From positions 3,666,501 through 3,730,500 of the forward strand of contig NZ_RCCC01000001.1 of the NCBI RefSeq assembly GCF_003663825.1: a stretch of 64,000 nucleotides of DNA. The letters are read 5' to 3'. The position numbers and the translations under genes are program-made. The stretch comes from Acidovorax sp. 106. Its GTDB lineage: Bacteria; Pseudomonadota; Gammaproteobacteria; Burkholderiales; Burkholderiaceae_C. The notes below the pieces were generated by a model. The model was given only the letters and a program-made list of their open reading frames with translations. It did not search any database and was not told the DNA's origin. Below are positions 9,861 through 18,166 of this stretch, piece by piece; the first letter of the stretch is position 1; the number at the start of each line of letters is the position of its first letter.

Positions 9861-10395
9861 ACGGCCCATGGCGGCCTGGCCGGCGCCGGTGGTACAGGCG
9901 CTGCAGCGTCTGGCCGCGAAGCAGAAGAGCTCTGGGCGCCACCGCCAGCCGGTGGCCGTGATCGGGCCGGGCGATGCCAACGAGGCCGAGTGCGCCGCCG
10001 CCTATGCTGTGGCGCATGCGCTGGCGGGCGCCGGCATGGTGGTGATCTGCGGCGGGCGTGGTGGGGTCATGGCCGCCGCATCGCGCGGGGCGACCGAGGC
10101 TGGGGGCATGGCCGTCGGCATCCTGCCTGAGGACGATGACTCCCAGGCCAATGCGTGGTTGAGCGTGGCTGTGCCCACCGGCATGGGGGAGATGCGCAAT
10201 GCCATCATCGCGCGCGCAGGCGTCTGTCTGGTGGCCATCGGCAGCAACATGGGCACCTTGTCGGAGATGGCCATGGGCCTCAAGTGGGGCAAGCCCGTGT
10301 TCGTGCTGTACGGCGGCGTGGCGCTGCCGGGGGCCGTGCCCGCCAGCGGCCTGGACGACCTGCTGGCCAAGGTGCTGGACTGTCTGCTGGCATAG
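9820..10395 (+). CDS. TIGR00725-like Rossmann-fold protein (LOG/SLOG superfamily)
   Basis: 191 residues. Glycine-rich VICGGRGGVMAAASRGATEAGG and the downstream VPTGMGEMRNAIIARAGVCLVAIG match the TIGR00725 group of SLOG proteins related to LOG and DprA. LOG enzymes cleave a nucleotide-5'-phosphate glycosidic bond using a PGGxGTxxE motif; that motif is not present here (GSNMGTLSEMA instead), so the activity is unknown. ATG 9820 has GGGAG 6 bp upstream; GTG 9817 and ATG 9847 are alternatives. The 41-bp overlap with the permease suggests coupling to the importer operon. Confidence 0.75.
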   Translation: MSLREGASAMQAIERPMAAWPAPVVQALQRLAAKQKSSGRHRQPVAVIGPGDANEAECAAAYAVAHALAGAGMVVICGGRGGVMAAASRGATEAGGMAVGILPEDDDSQANAWLSVAVPTGMGEMRNAIIARAGVCLVAIGSNMGTLSEMAMGLKWGKPVFVLYGGVALPGAVPASGLDDLLAKVLDCLLA

Positions 10396-10408
10396 TGGTG
10401 CACTGCGA

Positions 10409-11068
10409 TCAGTCGTCTGCTTGCAGGGTCACGTCCAGCGCATCCTCCAGGGCCCACAGTGCCTCATCGCCCAGCGCACCCACGAAGACCCGCATGCCAT
10501 CGCTCCACTCCACCAGGCAGGCGGCATGCCCGGGCTGGACATAGGCGCGCATTTCGTTGACCGTGCCTGCATGGTGCCAATGGGTGTCGAGCATGCGCAA
10601 GGTTGCGGGTCCCGCCAGACCCGAAGCAGCATGCGGCAGCGCTTCGCCAAAGGTGGCCTGCCAGACCAGCATGGTGGCGAGGAATTCCGAGCACTGCTCG
10701 CACACGAGGTGCCACTGCGTGGCATCGCCCGTGGTGGTGATCCACACGCAAGGGTCGTCGCCCGCCGCGGCACCGCAGTCCACGCCATAGCGCACCACAT
10801 CCTGGTTTTCTTCCAGGAACACCAGTTTGCCGTCCTGCACGCTCCAGTCGGCTGGCGGCAGGAACTGGTCGTACACGGTGGTGAAGTCGTGCGCGTTGCC
10901 GGCCAGCAGGTAGAAAGCCCGCAGCGCCTGTGGCACCGTGAGGTCCAGGGACTGTTCTGCCCGTGCAATGGCATGCGGGTCCACCGCATCCGTGGGTGTG
11001 AGCGGGCGGCCCAGCATCTGGAACAGGTCGGGGTAGGGCAGGGGTGGCATGGTGTTGTGCTGGCTCAT
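10409..11068 (-). CDS. SMI1/KNR4 (SUKH)-like hypothetical protein
   Basis: 219 residues, soluble, acidic. The N-terminal half (ARAEQSLDLTVPQALRAFYL, then WITTTGDATQWHLVCEQC) resembles SMI1/KNR4 domains, which serve as immunity proteins or regulatory scaffolds. The start ATG 11068 overlaps the stop of the WYL regulator (ATGA), so the pair is translationally coupled. No toxin gene is visible nearby, so an immunity role is not supported by context. Assignment moderate. Confidence 0.6.
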   Translation of the reverse strand: MSQHNTMPPLPYPDLFQMLGRPLTPTDAVDPHAIARAEQSLDLTVPQALRAFYLLAGNAHDFTTVYDQFLPPADWSVQDGKLVFLEENQDVVRYGVDCGAAAGDDPCVWITTTGDATQWHLVCEQCSEFLATMLVWQATFGEALPHAASGLAGPATLRMLDTHWHHAGTVNEMRAYVQPGHAACLVEWSDGMRVFVGALGDEALWALEDALDVTLQADD

Positions 11069-12051
11069 TGCAAGGGCTTTATGCTGCCAGACCTGCGCGC
11101 CAGGCCACGCGCCACGCGCTCGATGGCGGCCTGCAGCAGGTCGCGCAGACTGGGCGGCTCCAATACCTCGAATTCCACGTCCAGTGCCAGCAGCCAGTGC
11201 ACCAGCGTGCTTTGCTGGTGGGCGCCGCAGGACAGGACGCAGCTTGCGTCGTCCAGCGCCTCCAGCACGCCGGCCGACGGCGGTATGCGCCGCGCCATTG
11301 TGGCGTGCGGCTGGTGCAGCACGACGCGCGCCTGCTGCGGGTACTGCGACAGCGCCACCGAGCGCGAGACATAGGCGCGCAGGTTCCCTCCGTCCGGGCC
11401 GGGCCGGGGCGCGAAGTGGGCCCCCGCCGTCGCATCCCCGGCCATGCGGTCGATGCGGAAGGTGCGCCAGTCGCTGCGCGCCGGGTCCCAGGCCACCAGG
11501 TACCAGCGCTGGCCGCTGTGCACCAGGCCCTGCGGCTCCACGCTGCGCTGGCTGGCCTGGCCCTTGCCGTCCAGGTAGGCGAAATCCACCCGCAACTGGT
11601 CGCGGCAGGCCGTGGCCAGCACCGAGAGCACTGCAGCATGCACCGTGGGGCCCACATGCTCGGTGGGCAGGATGGCCGAGCGCAGTGCATCGATGCGCTT
11701 GCGCAGGCGCGTAGGCATGACCTGTTCGAGCTTGACCATGGCGCGCAGCGAGCTTTCCTCCACCCCGCCCACGGTGCCGGCCGTGGCCAGGCGCAGGGCG
11801 ATCGCCACGGCCAGGGCCTCCTCGTCGTCGAGCAGCAGCGGTGGCAGGGCCTGGCCGGCGCGGAACGCATAGCCACCGGCCACGCCGCTGCTGGCGTGGA
11901 TGGGGTAGCCCAGCTCGCGCAACCGGTCGATGTCGCGGCGCAGCGTGCGCGGGTGGATTTCCAGTCGCTCGGCCAGTTCGGCACCTGCCCAGTGGCTGCG
12001 GGTCTGCAGCAGGGAGAGCACGCGCAGCAGGCGGGAAGTCGAAGACAGCAT
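11065..12051 (-). CDS. YafY-like transcriptional regulator with HTH and WYL domains
   Basis: 328 residues. An N-terminal HTH_11 domain (about 1-60; MLSSTSRLLRVLSLLQTRSHW then IHPRTLRRDIDRLRELG) is followed by a WYL ligand-sensing domain around 140-215 (QGLVHSGQRWYLVAWDPARS) and a WCX-type C-terminus. ATG 12051 starts the HTH at the usual place; longer frames run into the divergent GST promoter. It is divergent from the glutathione S-transferase gene, which it may regulate, and coupled to the SUKH-like gene downstream. Confidence 0.87.
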   Translation of the reverse strand: MLSSTSRLLRVLSLLQTRSHWAGAELAERLEIHPRTLRRDIDRLRELGYPIHASSGVAGGYAFRAGQALPPLLLDDEEALAVAIALRLATAGTVGGVEESSLRAMVKLEQVMPTRLRKRIDALRSAILPTEHVGPTVHAAVLSVLATACRDQLRVDFAYLDGKGQASQRSVEPQGLVHSGQRWYLVAWDPARSDWRTFRIDRMAGDATAGAHFAPRPGPDGGNLRAYVSRSVALSQYPQQARVVLHQPHATMARRIPPSAGVLEALDDASCVLSCGAHQQSTLVHWLLALDVEFEVLEPPSLRDLLQAAIERVARGLARRSGSIKPLQ

Positions 12052-12175
12052 GGAAATGAATGTACGTCGAATTGAGGGCTGAATCTGTCCGCAATGTATC
12101 CTACATTGCATCCACGTTCCCGGCGCAGTGCCGAAACGGATTGAACCCTCAACAAACCACGTCAAGGAGCCTCCC

Positions 12176-12787
12176 ATGTCCATCGTTCTCTACTGGCATC
12201 CCATGTCCAGCGCCACCCCCATCGCCAGCGCGCTGGTCGAACTGGGCATTCCCCACGAGCGCATCGCGCTGGACCTGAAGGCCGGCGACCAGCATCGGTC
12301 CGAATTCCTGGCCCTCAACCCCAATGGCAAGGTGCCCACCATGGTGGTGGACGGCAACCCCATGTTCGAGACCCTGGCCATCCACTTCTGGCTGGCCGGG
12401 CAGTACGGGGTGGAGCGCGGCCTGTGGCCCAGGGAGGGCACGGCCGAGCGCATGCAGGCCCTGTCCTGGTCCGCCTGGGCCTATGTGAGCTACGGTGCGG
12501 TGCTGGTGCGCCTGCACCTGGCCACGCAGGGGGAGGAGGCGTTGCGCAGCGAGGTGCATGCGGCCGCTGCGCGCAGTGGCCTGGACCAGTTGCTGGCCGT
12601 GCTCAATGCGCGCCTGGCCGCACAGCCCTGGATGCTGGGCGCCGACTATTCTCTGGTGGACCTGATCGTGGGTGCGGTCATCGGCTACAGCGTCTACGTC
12701 GGTGCGCCGGTGGCATCGCACCCGCATGTGCAAGCCTGGCTCGATCGGGTGCAGGCGCGCCCGGCCATGCAATTGAAGGCTGACTGA
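12176..12787 (+). CDS. Glutathione S-transferase family protein
   Basis: 203 residues. A thioredoxin-fold N-terminal half (VLYWHPMSSATPIASALVELGIPHER; GKVPTMVVDGNPMFETLAI with the cis-Pro and the glutathione-contacting E-[TS] pair) precedes an all-helical C-terminal domain (MLGADYSLVDLIVGAV). Such enzymes conjugate or reduce electrophiles with glutathione in the cytoplasm. ATG 12176 has AAGGAG at 12164-12169. It is transcribed away from the WYL regulator; its stop abuts the antiporter stop. Confidence 0.9.
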   Translation: MSIVLYWHPMSSATPIASALVELGIPHERIALDLKAGDQHRSEFLALNPNGKVPTMVVDGNPMFETLAIHFWLAGQYGVERGLWPREGTAERMQALSWSAWAYVSYGAVLVRLHLATQGEEALRSEVHAAAARSGLDQLLAVLNARLAAQPWMLGADYSLVDLIVGAVIGYSVYVGAPVASHPHVQAWLDRVQARPAMQLKAD

Positions 12788-14056
12788 TTACAGCAGCAGG
12801 AACGCAGCGGCCGCCACCGCCGTGGGCGCCAGTGCACCCAGCAGCAGGCCGCCTGCGCCAATCGTCTCATCGGCGAAGCCGCGCTTGAGCAGGGCCACGC
12901 CCGCCGGGTTGGGGGCATTGGCGATCACGGTGAGGCCGCCGCCGGCCACGGCGCCGGCCACCAGCATGTACTTGGCGGGGTCGGAGATGCCCTCGATGAG
13001 CGATCCCAGGTAGGTCAAGGCCGCGTTGTCGGTGATGGCCGTCAGGCCCAGGGCCCCGGCAAACAGGGCCAGCGGCTGCAGGCTGGAGACGATGGGCTGC
13101 AGCCACCATTGCTGCATGCCGCCCAGCACCACCAGCCCGGCCAGGAAGAAGCCCACCAGCAACGCCTCTTTGAGGATGAGCGGGCTTTGGTGGCGCGCGT
13201 AGGCTTGGGTGTAGCCCAGGAACATCAGAAAAATTCCTAAAAACACGACCGGGTGGTGCGCAAACAGCACCACACCTGCCAGCAGGGCGATGTGCACGGC
13301 AGCGACGGATGCGGGCACGGGGCGTTGGTCGGCTGCGGCTTCATCGGCCTGCAGGGCTGCGGCCGTGGGCAGGTGGTGGCGCAGCGCAAAGGCGCAGGCG
13401 GTGGCGTTGACCAGCACGGCCAGGGCGGCCTTCCAGCCAAAGGTGGTGAGCATGAAGGCGCTGTCCCAGCCCCAGGTGGCGGCCACCATCAGCACGGGGG
13501 GGGCGGCGTACGAGGTGAGCGTGCCGCCAATGGACACGTTGACGAAGAGCACGCCCAGCGCCAGGTACTTGAGCCGCTCGGGCACGGTGGGGCGGAAGAT
13601 TTGCGGGGCCAGCATGAGGGCGGCAATGGTCATGGCGGCGGGCTCGGTGATGAGCGAGCCCAGCAGCGGCACGGCGGCCAGGCCAAGCCAGGCGGTGACG
13701 AGCGGGGTGGGCAGGGGGGTGATGCGCGCCAGCGTGCCCACGGCCGCCATCACGGTGCGCAGCACGGGGCGCGATGCGGCGATGACCATGACGACGAACA
13801 CAAACAGGGGCTCGGTGTAGTTGCGCGATTCGGCGTACTGCAGGGCCTGTGGGCCGTCTACAGCCAGCGCCATGGCCACGATGAGCACCATAGCCCAGAA
13901 GCCAAAGACCACCTCGACCTCGCCGAGCAGGTGAAACAGCCCGGCGTGGCGCGGGTAGCGGTGCGAGAGCCGCTCGAAGAATTTGACGGAGAAGGTGTGC
14001 AGCAACGCCAGGCCAAACAGGGCGGCGGCAATCCATTGGATGAGAGGGGTGTTCAT
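12788..14056 (-). CDS. Putative Na+/H+ antiporter (PF07399 family)
   Basis: 422 residues with about ten hydrophobic helices; sequence as in the family annotated as putative Na+/H+ antiporters (LLGEVEVVFGFWAMVLI near 45, SLITEPAAMTIAALMLAPQIF near 135, AITDNAALTYLGSLIEGISDPAKYM near 345). The acidic residues inside helices (E48, E50, the TD-N motif) are candidate ion-binding sites. The ion specificity is inferred from the family. The gene is preceded by a strongly structured leader (14067-14137) that probably controls it. Confidence 0.85.
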   Translation of the reverse strand: MNTPLIQWIAAALFGLALLHTFSVKFFERLSHRYPRHAGLFHLLGEVEVVFGFWAMVLIVAMALAVDGPQALQYAESRNYTEPLFVFVVMVIAASRPVLRTVMAAVGTLARITPLPTPLVTAWLGLAAVPLLGSLITEPAAMTIAALMLAPQIFRPTVPERLKYLALGVLFVNVSIGGTLTSYAAPPVLMVAATWGWDSAFMLTTFGWKAALAVLVNATACAFALRHHLPTAAALQADEAAADQRPVPASVAAVHIALLAGVVLFAHHPVVFLGIFLMFLGYTQAYARHQSPLILKEALLVGFFLAGLVVLGGMQQWWLQPIVSSLQPLALFAGALGLTAITDNAALTYLGSLIEGISDPAKYMLVAGAVAGGGLTVIANAPNPAGVALLKRGFADETIGAGGLLLGALAPTAVAAAAFLLL

Positions 14057-14066
14057 GCAGGCAAGC

Positions 14067-14137
14067 GGTCGTAGAAAAGCCGCGAGGCGGCCCGACCTTC
14101 GCTGTACCTGTTGCGCCGGTTTGCGCAGACACCCAGC
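14067..14137 (-). promoter_or_regulatory. Structured 5' leader, candidate nhaA-I-type (lithium/cation) riboswitch
   Basis: On the minus strand, ending 10 bp before the antiporter ATG. The first domain is closed by GCTG/CAGC and contains a TGCGC/GCGCA hairpin. The second domain is GGTCG...CGACC closing a GCCGC-CTC-GCGGC hairpin, with TTTTCTA in the 3' bulge. The arrangement and the GCGGCTTTTCTACGACC segment resemble my memory of the nhaA-I motif found before cation antiporter genes. The folding is seen in sequence; the class name is inference. Confidence 0.55.
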
Positions 14138-14202
14138 GGGGATTTTAACGGCTGGGGCTGTGCACCTGCGTAGGAGAAGGGCGCCCTGGCGTACGGGCGC
14201 TG

Positions 14203-15144
14203 CTACATCGCCTTGAACAGGTGGGCGTAGAGGCGGCTCACGGCCACGCGTTCGGGGCGTCCGCGCAGGTTCAGGTGCAGCTTGCCGGATTCGTCGCGCA
14301 CCACGGTGGCGATGGCGCTGGCTCGCACCAGCGTGCTGCGGTGCACTTGCCAGAATTCCTGCGGGTCGAGTTGGTCCGTCAGCTCTTTGAGAGGGGTGCG
14401 GATGAGGTACTCGGCGCTGGCGGTGAGCACGCGCACGTACTTGTCTGCGGCCTCAAAGTACAGCACGTCGCCCACGGGCACCATGTGGATCTGGCTGCCG
14501 TGGCTGGCCTGGATGACGTTGAGGCGCGGGGGCTGCTGCGGTGTTGCCAGTGGCGTGGGTGCGAGCGGGGCGCCAGGTGTCGCGCCGGGCCACAGGCTGG
14601 GCTGGGCCAGCAGTTGGCGCAACTGGTCTACGGTGCGTTGCAGGCTGGGCTCCAGCGCCTGCGTGTGTGCCTGCATGTCTGTCTGGGTGTGTGCCGGGGC
14701 CGGGGGGGCAATGCTTGGAATTGCTATTAAATCAGTAGCTGCTTGCGCTTTATTTATAAGCGCTAGACGCAGTTTTTGCGCTGTTTTTTGCAGCCGGGCG
14801 CTTTGCACGGGCTTGAGCAGGTAGTCCACCGCCTGGGCCTCAAAGGCTTGCACGGCGTACTGGTCGTAGGCGGTGACAAACACCAGCGCCGGAAAGGGCC
14901 GGTCGGCGGGCCAGGCGTCTGCCAGCGCTACGGCGGCGTCCAGCCCCGTCTGGCCGGGCATGCGGATGTCGAAGAACAGCACGTCGGGCTGCAGCGCCAG
15001 CGCTTGCTGCACGGCCGAGAGGCCGTCGCCCACGGTGGCGGCAATCTGCAGCTCGGGCCAAGCGGTGTGCAGCTCTTGTTGCAGCGCGGCGGCCAGCAAA
15101 GGTTCGTCTTCGGCGATGAGGGCGCGCGGGGCTGCGGGTGTCAT
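14203..15144 (-). CDS. LytTR-family response regulator (AlgR/LytR type)
   Basis: 313 residues. Receiver domain about 1-125 with acidic pocket E12/D13 and phospho-acceptor D59 (DVLFFDIRMPG) and K111 region (DYLLKPV). The C-terminal LytTR DNA-binding domain is at about 210-310 (DVLYFEAADKYVRVLT, FWQVHRSTLVR). The interdomain linker is unusually long (about 85 residues), and residues about 126-141 are encoded by an in-frame copy of the GCTATTAA/AAGCGC dispersed repeat (14722-14767). ATG 15144 overlaps the kinase stop. Confidence 0.92.
   Translation of the reverse strand: MTPAAPRALIAEDEPLLAAALQQELHTAWPELQIAATVGDGLSAVQQALALQPDVLFFDIRMPGQTGLDAAVALADAWPADRPFPALVFVTAYDQYAVQAFEAQAVDYLLKPVQSARLQKTAQKLRLALINKAQAATDLIAIPSIAPPAPAHTQTDMQAHTQALEPSLQRTVDQLRQLLAQPSLWPGATPGAPLAPTPLATPQQPPRLNVIQASHGSQIHMVPVGDVLYFEAADKYVRVLTASAEYLIRTPLKELTDQLDPQEFWQVHRSTLVRASAIATVVRDESGKLHLNLRGRPERVAVSRLYAHLFKAM
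14722..14767 (+). repeat. GCTATTAA/AAGCGC-type repeat inside the response regulator gene
   Basis: TGCTATTAAATCAGTAGCTG followed by CTTGCGCTTTATTTATAAGCGCTAGA. Same architecture as the intergenic copies, but here it is translated (minus strand) in the linker of the LytTR regulator. Confidence 0.85.
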
Positions 15145-16253
15145 GGGTACTGACTTTTTAAAGGAAAACGCACGCTAGCACTGGTACCGCCAGCGCTGGC
15201 AGCTATTAAATCGAGAGTGCCTGCGCTGCCGTGCAGGGTGGCCAGCCGCTCGCGCACCTGGGCCAGACCAAAGTGAGTGCTGGCGGCGGGGTCGGTGGTG
15301 CCGGGCGTGGGGTGGGCGCCATGGCCCAGGCCCACGCCGGTGTCGGCCACTTCCAGCACCAGGTATGGGGTGGCTGGCGATGGCGGCGATGAAGTTGGGC
15401 TAGGCTGCATGCTGGCCCGCACGGTGATGTGTCCGCCCGCCACCTGCGGCTCCAGCCCATGGCGGATGGCGTTTTCTACCAGTGGCTGCAGCAGCAGCGG
15501 GGGCACGGGCACCTGGCGTAGGGCGTCGGGCAAGTCCAGCGTGTAGTGCAGGCGCGGGCCCATGCGCACGGCCATCAGCTCCAGGTAGTCGCGCAGGCGG
15601 TCAAACTCGTCGGCCAGGGGGTGCTGGGTGGCGCGCGATGCCACCAGCGTGGCGCGCAGGTAGGCAATCAGGTGGTCGAGCATGGCCTGGGCGCGGGCCG
15701 GGTCCAGGGCAATCAGCACGCGCAGGTTGGCCAGGGTGTTGAAGAGCATGTGCGGCTCAAGCTGGGTTTCCAGCAGCTTCAGGCGTGCCTCGCTGGCATG
15801 CAGCCGCGCCTCGGCCATCTTGCCCTCCAGGTAGGCAGATTTGTGGGTGCTGTAGAAGTAGTAAGAGCCCGCTATCCCCGCCATCGCAGTGATGAGGATG
15901 GATGACCGCAGGCTGGGCGCGCCGCTGGAGGTAAACCGAAAGTAGTGGGTACACAGCGCATCTGCCAGCGCGCTACCCGCCAGATAGCCCACGGCAATGC
16001 CTGCAAACACCAAGGCGAACCCTTGCCAGCCTGCGGGCCAGCCGGTCTCTGCTGCAGAAGGAATCCACTCGCGCCCCAGGTCGATGATGGCCCAGGTGAA
16101 GGTGCCTATCAGCACCGAATACACGACCAGCGGGCCGTAGGCCCGGTCTGGCATGAAGGCGTACTGGATGGTGGCAACGGCCAGTGTGAACGCCAGCACT
16201 TGCAGAAAGTGCCTCAGCTTGCTGATCCAGTCTGTGGCGCGCCAGAGGGTCAT
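15141..16253 (-). CDS. LytS/YehU-type sensor histidine kinase (His_kinase PF06580)
   Basis: 370 residues. Four hydrophobic segments in residues about 12-140, then the His_kinase domain with phospho-acceptor H168 in LEPHMLFNTLANLRVL and an HATPase_c domain (LVENAIRHGLEPQ N-box, VADTGVGLG G-box). Overlaps both neighbours by 4 bp: the 2TM gene upstream and the response regulator downstream, so the three form one operon. Its C-terminal codons (15173-15213) include a degenerate piece of the dispersed repeat (AGCGCTGGCAGCTATTAAAT). Confidence 0.92.
   Translation of the reverse strand: MTLWRATDWISKLRHFLQVLAFTLAVATIQYAFMPDRAYGPLVVYSVLIGTFTWAIIDLGREWIPSAAETGWPAGWQGFALVFAGIAVGYLAGSALADALCTHYFRFTSSGAPSLRSSILITAMAGIAGSYYFYSTHKSAYLEGKMAEARLHASEARLKLLETQLEPHMLFNTLANLRVLIALDPARAQAMLDHLIAYLRATLVASRATQHPLADEFDRLRDYLELMAVRMGPRLHYTLDLPDALRQVPVPPLLLQPLVENAIRHGLEPQVAGGHITVRASMQPSPTSSPPSPATPYLVLEVADTGVGLGHGAHPTPGTTDPAASTHFGLAQVRERLATLHGSAGTLDLIAASAGGTSASVRFPLKSQYP
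15173..15213 (-). repeat. Degenerate GCTATTAA-type repeat in the kinase 3' end
   Basis: AGCGCTGGCAGCTATTAAAT matches half of the repeat copy near 54.06 kb; the other half is eroded. It codes for the region around DLIAASAGGTSASV of the kinase. Confidence 0.45.
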
Positions 16254-16570
16254 GGGCGGTCCGTGCGGTTGTGCTCACGTTGCAGGGCATCGCGCTCGCG
16301 TTGCACCATGCGTTCGCGCAGCCCGCTTCCACTGCCCAGGGCAAATACAGAAATACCGTGCATCACTACCCCTAGCCCCCAGCCCAGCAGGGGATACACC
16401 GACCACGGCCGGGTGCCAAATGCGCGATCAGACAGCGCAAACATCACGGCGTTGACCAGCAGGTAGGCCGCAGCATGCAGATACCAACCCAGTTTGGCCT
16501 GGGCTCGCCGGTGGGCCAGGGCCTCCAGTGCGTCGGGAGGGAGGGGCAGGGGCATGGCGGACTGGTTCAT
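16250..16570 (-). CDS. 2TM-domain membrane protein
   Basis: 106 residues with two TM helices in the pattern RRAQAKLGWYLHAAAYLLVN ... WSVYPLLGWGLGVVMHGISVF, as in the 2TM domain family (PF13239), which often accompanies LytTR signalling genes. ATG 16570 is used; a TTG at 16573 is less likely. First gene of the LytTR operon, overlapping the kinase start by 4 bp. It may modulate the kinase in the membrane (inference). Confidence 0.82.
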   Translation of the reverse strand: MNQSAMPLPLPPDALEALAHRRAQAKLGWYLHAAAYLLVNAVMFALSDRAFGTRPWSVYPLLGWGLGVVMHGISVFALGSGSGLRERMVQRERDALQREHNRTDRP

Positions 16571-16658
16571 CAAAGTGTTGGAAGATTCTAGGGAGAAACC
16601 ACGGGTGGATGACGGCTTTTCTCTGGCCCCGTTGTTTCCGCCGCTCCCGCAGATCCGG

Positions 16659-17765
16659 TCAATGCACGACGTCTGCCATCACCGCATGCGCTGGGGCTGG
16701 CAACAGAAGATGCCGCCTCAAGAACGCGATGATGCGAGCGTCCATGTCTGGCAGCACCGATCTATCAAAGCCCTCGGGGTCGGCCAGCAGGTGCTGGCTT
16801 GTGCTGTCCAAAAGCTCCATCGGCGGCATGGGCGAGAGCATGACGCTGTGCCCTGCTTGGGGCAGGTGGGCAATGCGTTCACAAGCGGGGCATGCAGCGG
16901 CCACGGCTTCGCCATGCCAGCGGGGTGTCAGCCATAGGTCCTGCCCCGCAGTGACCAAGCCCAGCGGAACGCGCGGGTGCCGCAGCGAATCCAGATCAAA
17001 GTCCGCTGCCGCAGGGACGCCGGCCACCGCAGCGGCAATGCGAGGGTCGTGCGCGCTCACGGGCTCGGGGTCATTGAAGCGCTGCCGCAGCACACCGCTG
17101 GCCGATGCCTTTTTGAGGCCGTCCAGCCAGCCCCCTGTCAGCCGGGTGTAGGTGCCTACGCAGGCATTGAAGTCCTCTGCCATGTGTGCTTGGCAATGTG
17201 CTACGAACCGGGCCGCAGACCACACGCCGCCCGCCAGGCTGAGGGCCGTATGGCCGCCAGCAGACTGGCCCGCCACACCCACCCGGTCCAGCTGCAGCAT
17301 GGGGCCGAACTGGGACGATGCTGCGACTGCATCGATGGCTCTGGACACTTCTGCAGGCCGTCGGCGCCAACTTTCAGGCCCTGGGGTGGAGGTGTCCCGG
17401 TAGTTGTCGCCCCGGTGCAGCGGCATGGCCACCACGAAGCCGGCTTCCACCATCCGCTGGGCCAAGTCGGCATGCACCCAGGGGTTGCCACCCGATCCAT
17501 GAGAGAACACGACGAGCCGCCCGTTGCCGGCTTGAGGGGCCGCGTCAGGTGCCAACTGCAGGGAAAACGGGCCGCGCTGGATCGACTGGTTGGGCGCCTG
17601 GGTGGGGTAGAACACGGTGACGGGCTCGTCGCCTTGCTGCCCCGGCAAAGTGGCAAGACCCGTGCCTGCCCAGCTGGTGGCGGCGAGCAGGGCGGCGAAG
17701 CCCATGGTCAGCAGGCGCGGGCCAAGGCGCGCAAAGTGCGCGTGTAGCTTGAGAGTGGCGTGCAT
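16659..17765 (-). CDS. Secreted dienelactone-hydrolase-like alpha/beta hydrolase
   Basis: 368 residues. N-terminal signal sequence (MHATLKLHAHFARLGPRLLTMGFAALLAATSWAG) predicts export. Alpha/beta hydrolase features: oxyanion-region VFSHGSGGN near 95, nucleophile elbow GQSAGG near 190, acid in TAGQDLW near 290 and catalytic His in LPQAGHS. The family resembles platelet-activating-factor acetylhydrolase/chlorophyllase-like serine esterases. ATG 17765 lies 7 bp after the stop of the second 2TM gene, suggesting one operon. Confidence 0.82.
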   Translation of the reverse strand: MHATLKLHAHFARLGPRLLTMGFAALLAATSWAGTGLATLPGQQGDEPVTVFYPTQAPNQSIQRGPFSLQLAPDAAPQAGNGRLVVFSHGSGGNPWVHADLAQRMVEAGFVVAMPLHRGDNYRDTSTPGPESWRRRPAEVSRAIDAVAASSQFGPMLQLDRVGVAGQSAGGHTALSLAGGVWSAARFVAHCQAHMAEDFNACVGTYTRLTGGWLDGLKKASASGVLRQRFNDPEPVSAHDPRIAAAVAGVPAAADFDLDSLRHPRVPLGLVTAGQDLWLTPRWHGEAVAAACPACERIAHLPQAGHSVMLSPMPPMELLDSTSQHLLADPEGFDRSVLPDMDARIIAFLRRHLLLPAPAHAVMADVVH

Positions 17766-17772
17766 GATGGTT

Positions 17773-18060
17773 TTATCCCAGGCGTGCGCGTTCAGCCCGC
17801 AGCAGGCGCTCGTACCAGCCGCCGGCGCGTACGAAAACCACCATGCCATGGATAGCCAAGCCCAGTCCCCAACCCATGGCAGGGAAAACGGCCCATGACT
17901 TTCCTGACGCTGCCGATAGCACGGCCAGCAGCAGGTTGATCGCCACAAACACCATAGCGTGGATGAACCAGCCCAGCTTGGCTGAGGCACGGCGGCGGGC
18001 CATGCGCTCCAATGGGTCAAGCGAGGCGTGGGGGTTGCAGGGGTTCAGGTCATGTGGCAT
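17773..18060 (-). CDS. Second 2TM-domain membrane protein
   Basis: 95 residues, paralogous to the 2TM protein at 16250-16570: both share RR-x-x-AKLGW, HA, an Asn in helix 1, a W-x-V-x-P turn and GWGLG-HG-x-x-VF in helix 2. ATG 18060 has GGAG at 18067-18070. Sits between the DUF2306 gene and the hydrolase on the same strand. Confidence 0.8.
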   Translation of the reverse strand: MPHDLNPCNPHASLDPLERMARRRASAKLGWFIHAMVFVAINLLLAVLSAASGKSWAVFPAMGWGLGLAIHGMVVFVRAGGWYERLLRAERARLG

Positions 18061-18166
18061 TGCAGGCTCCTTGGTGTAAGTTTGAAGGCGGGTATTCAAG
18101 TGAAAAGAGGTGCCGCCGTTGCTGCGGCTGTGGTGAGCGAAGGCGTGGAGGTCGAAGGGAGCGCGT

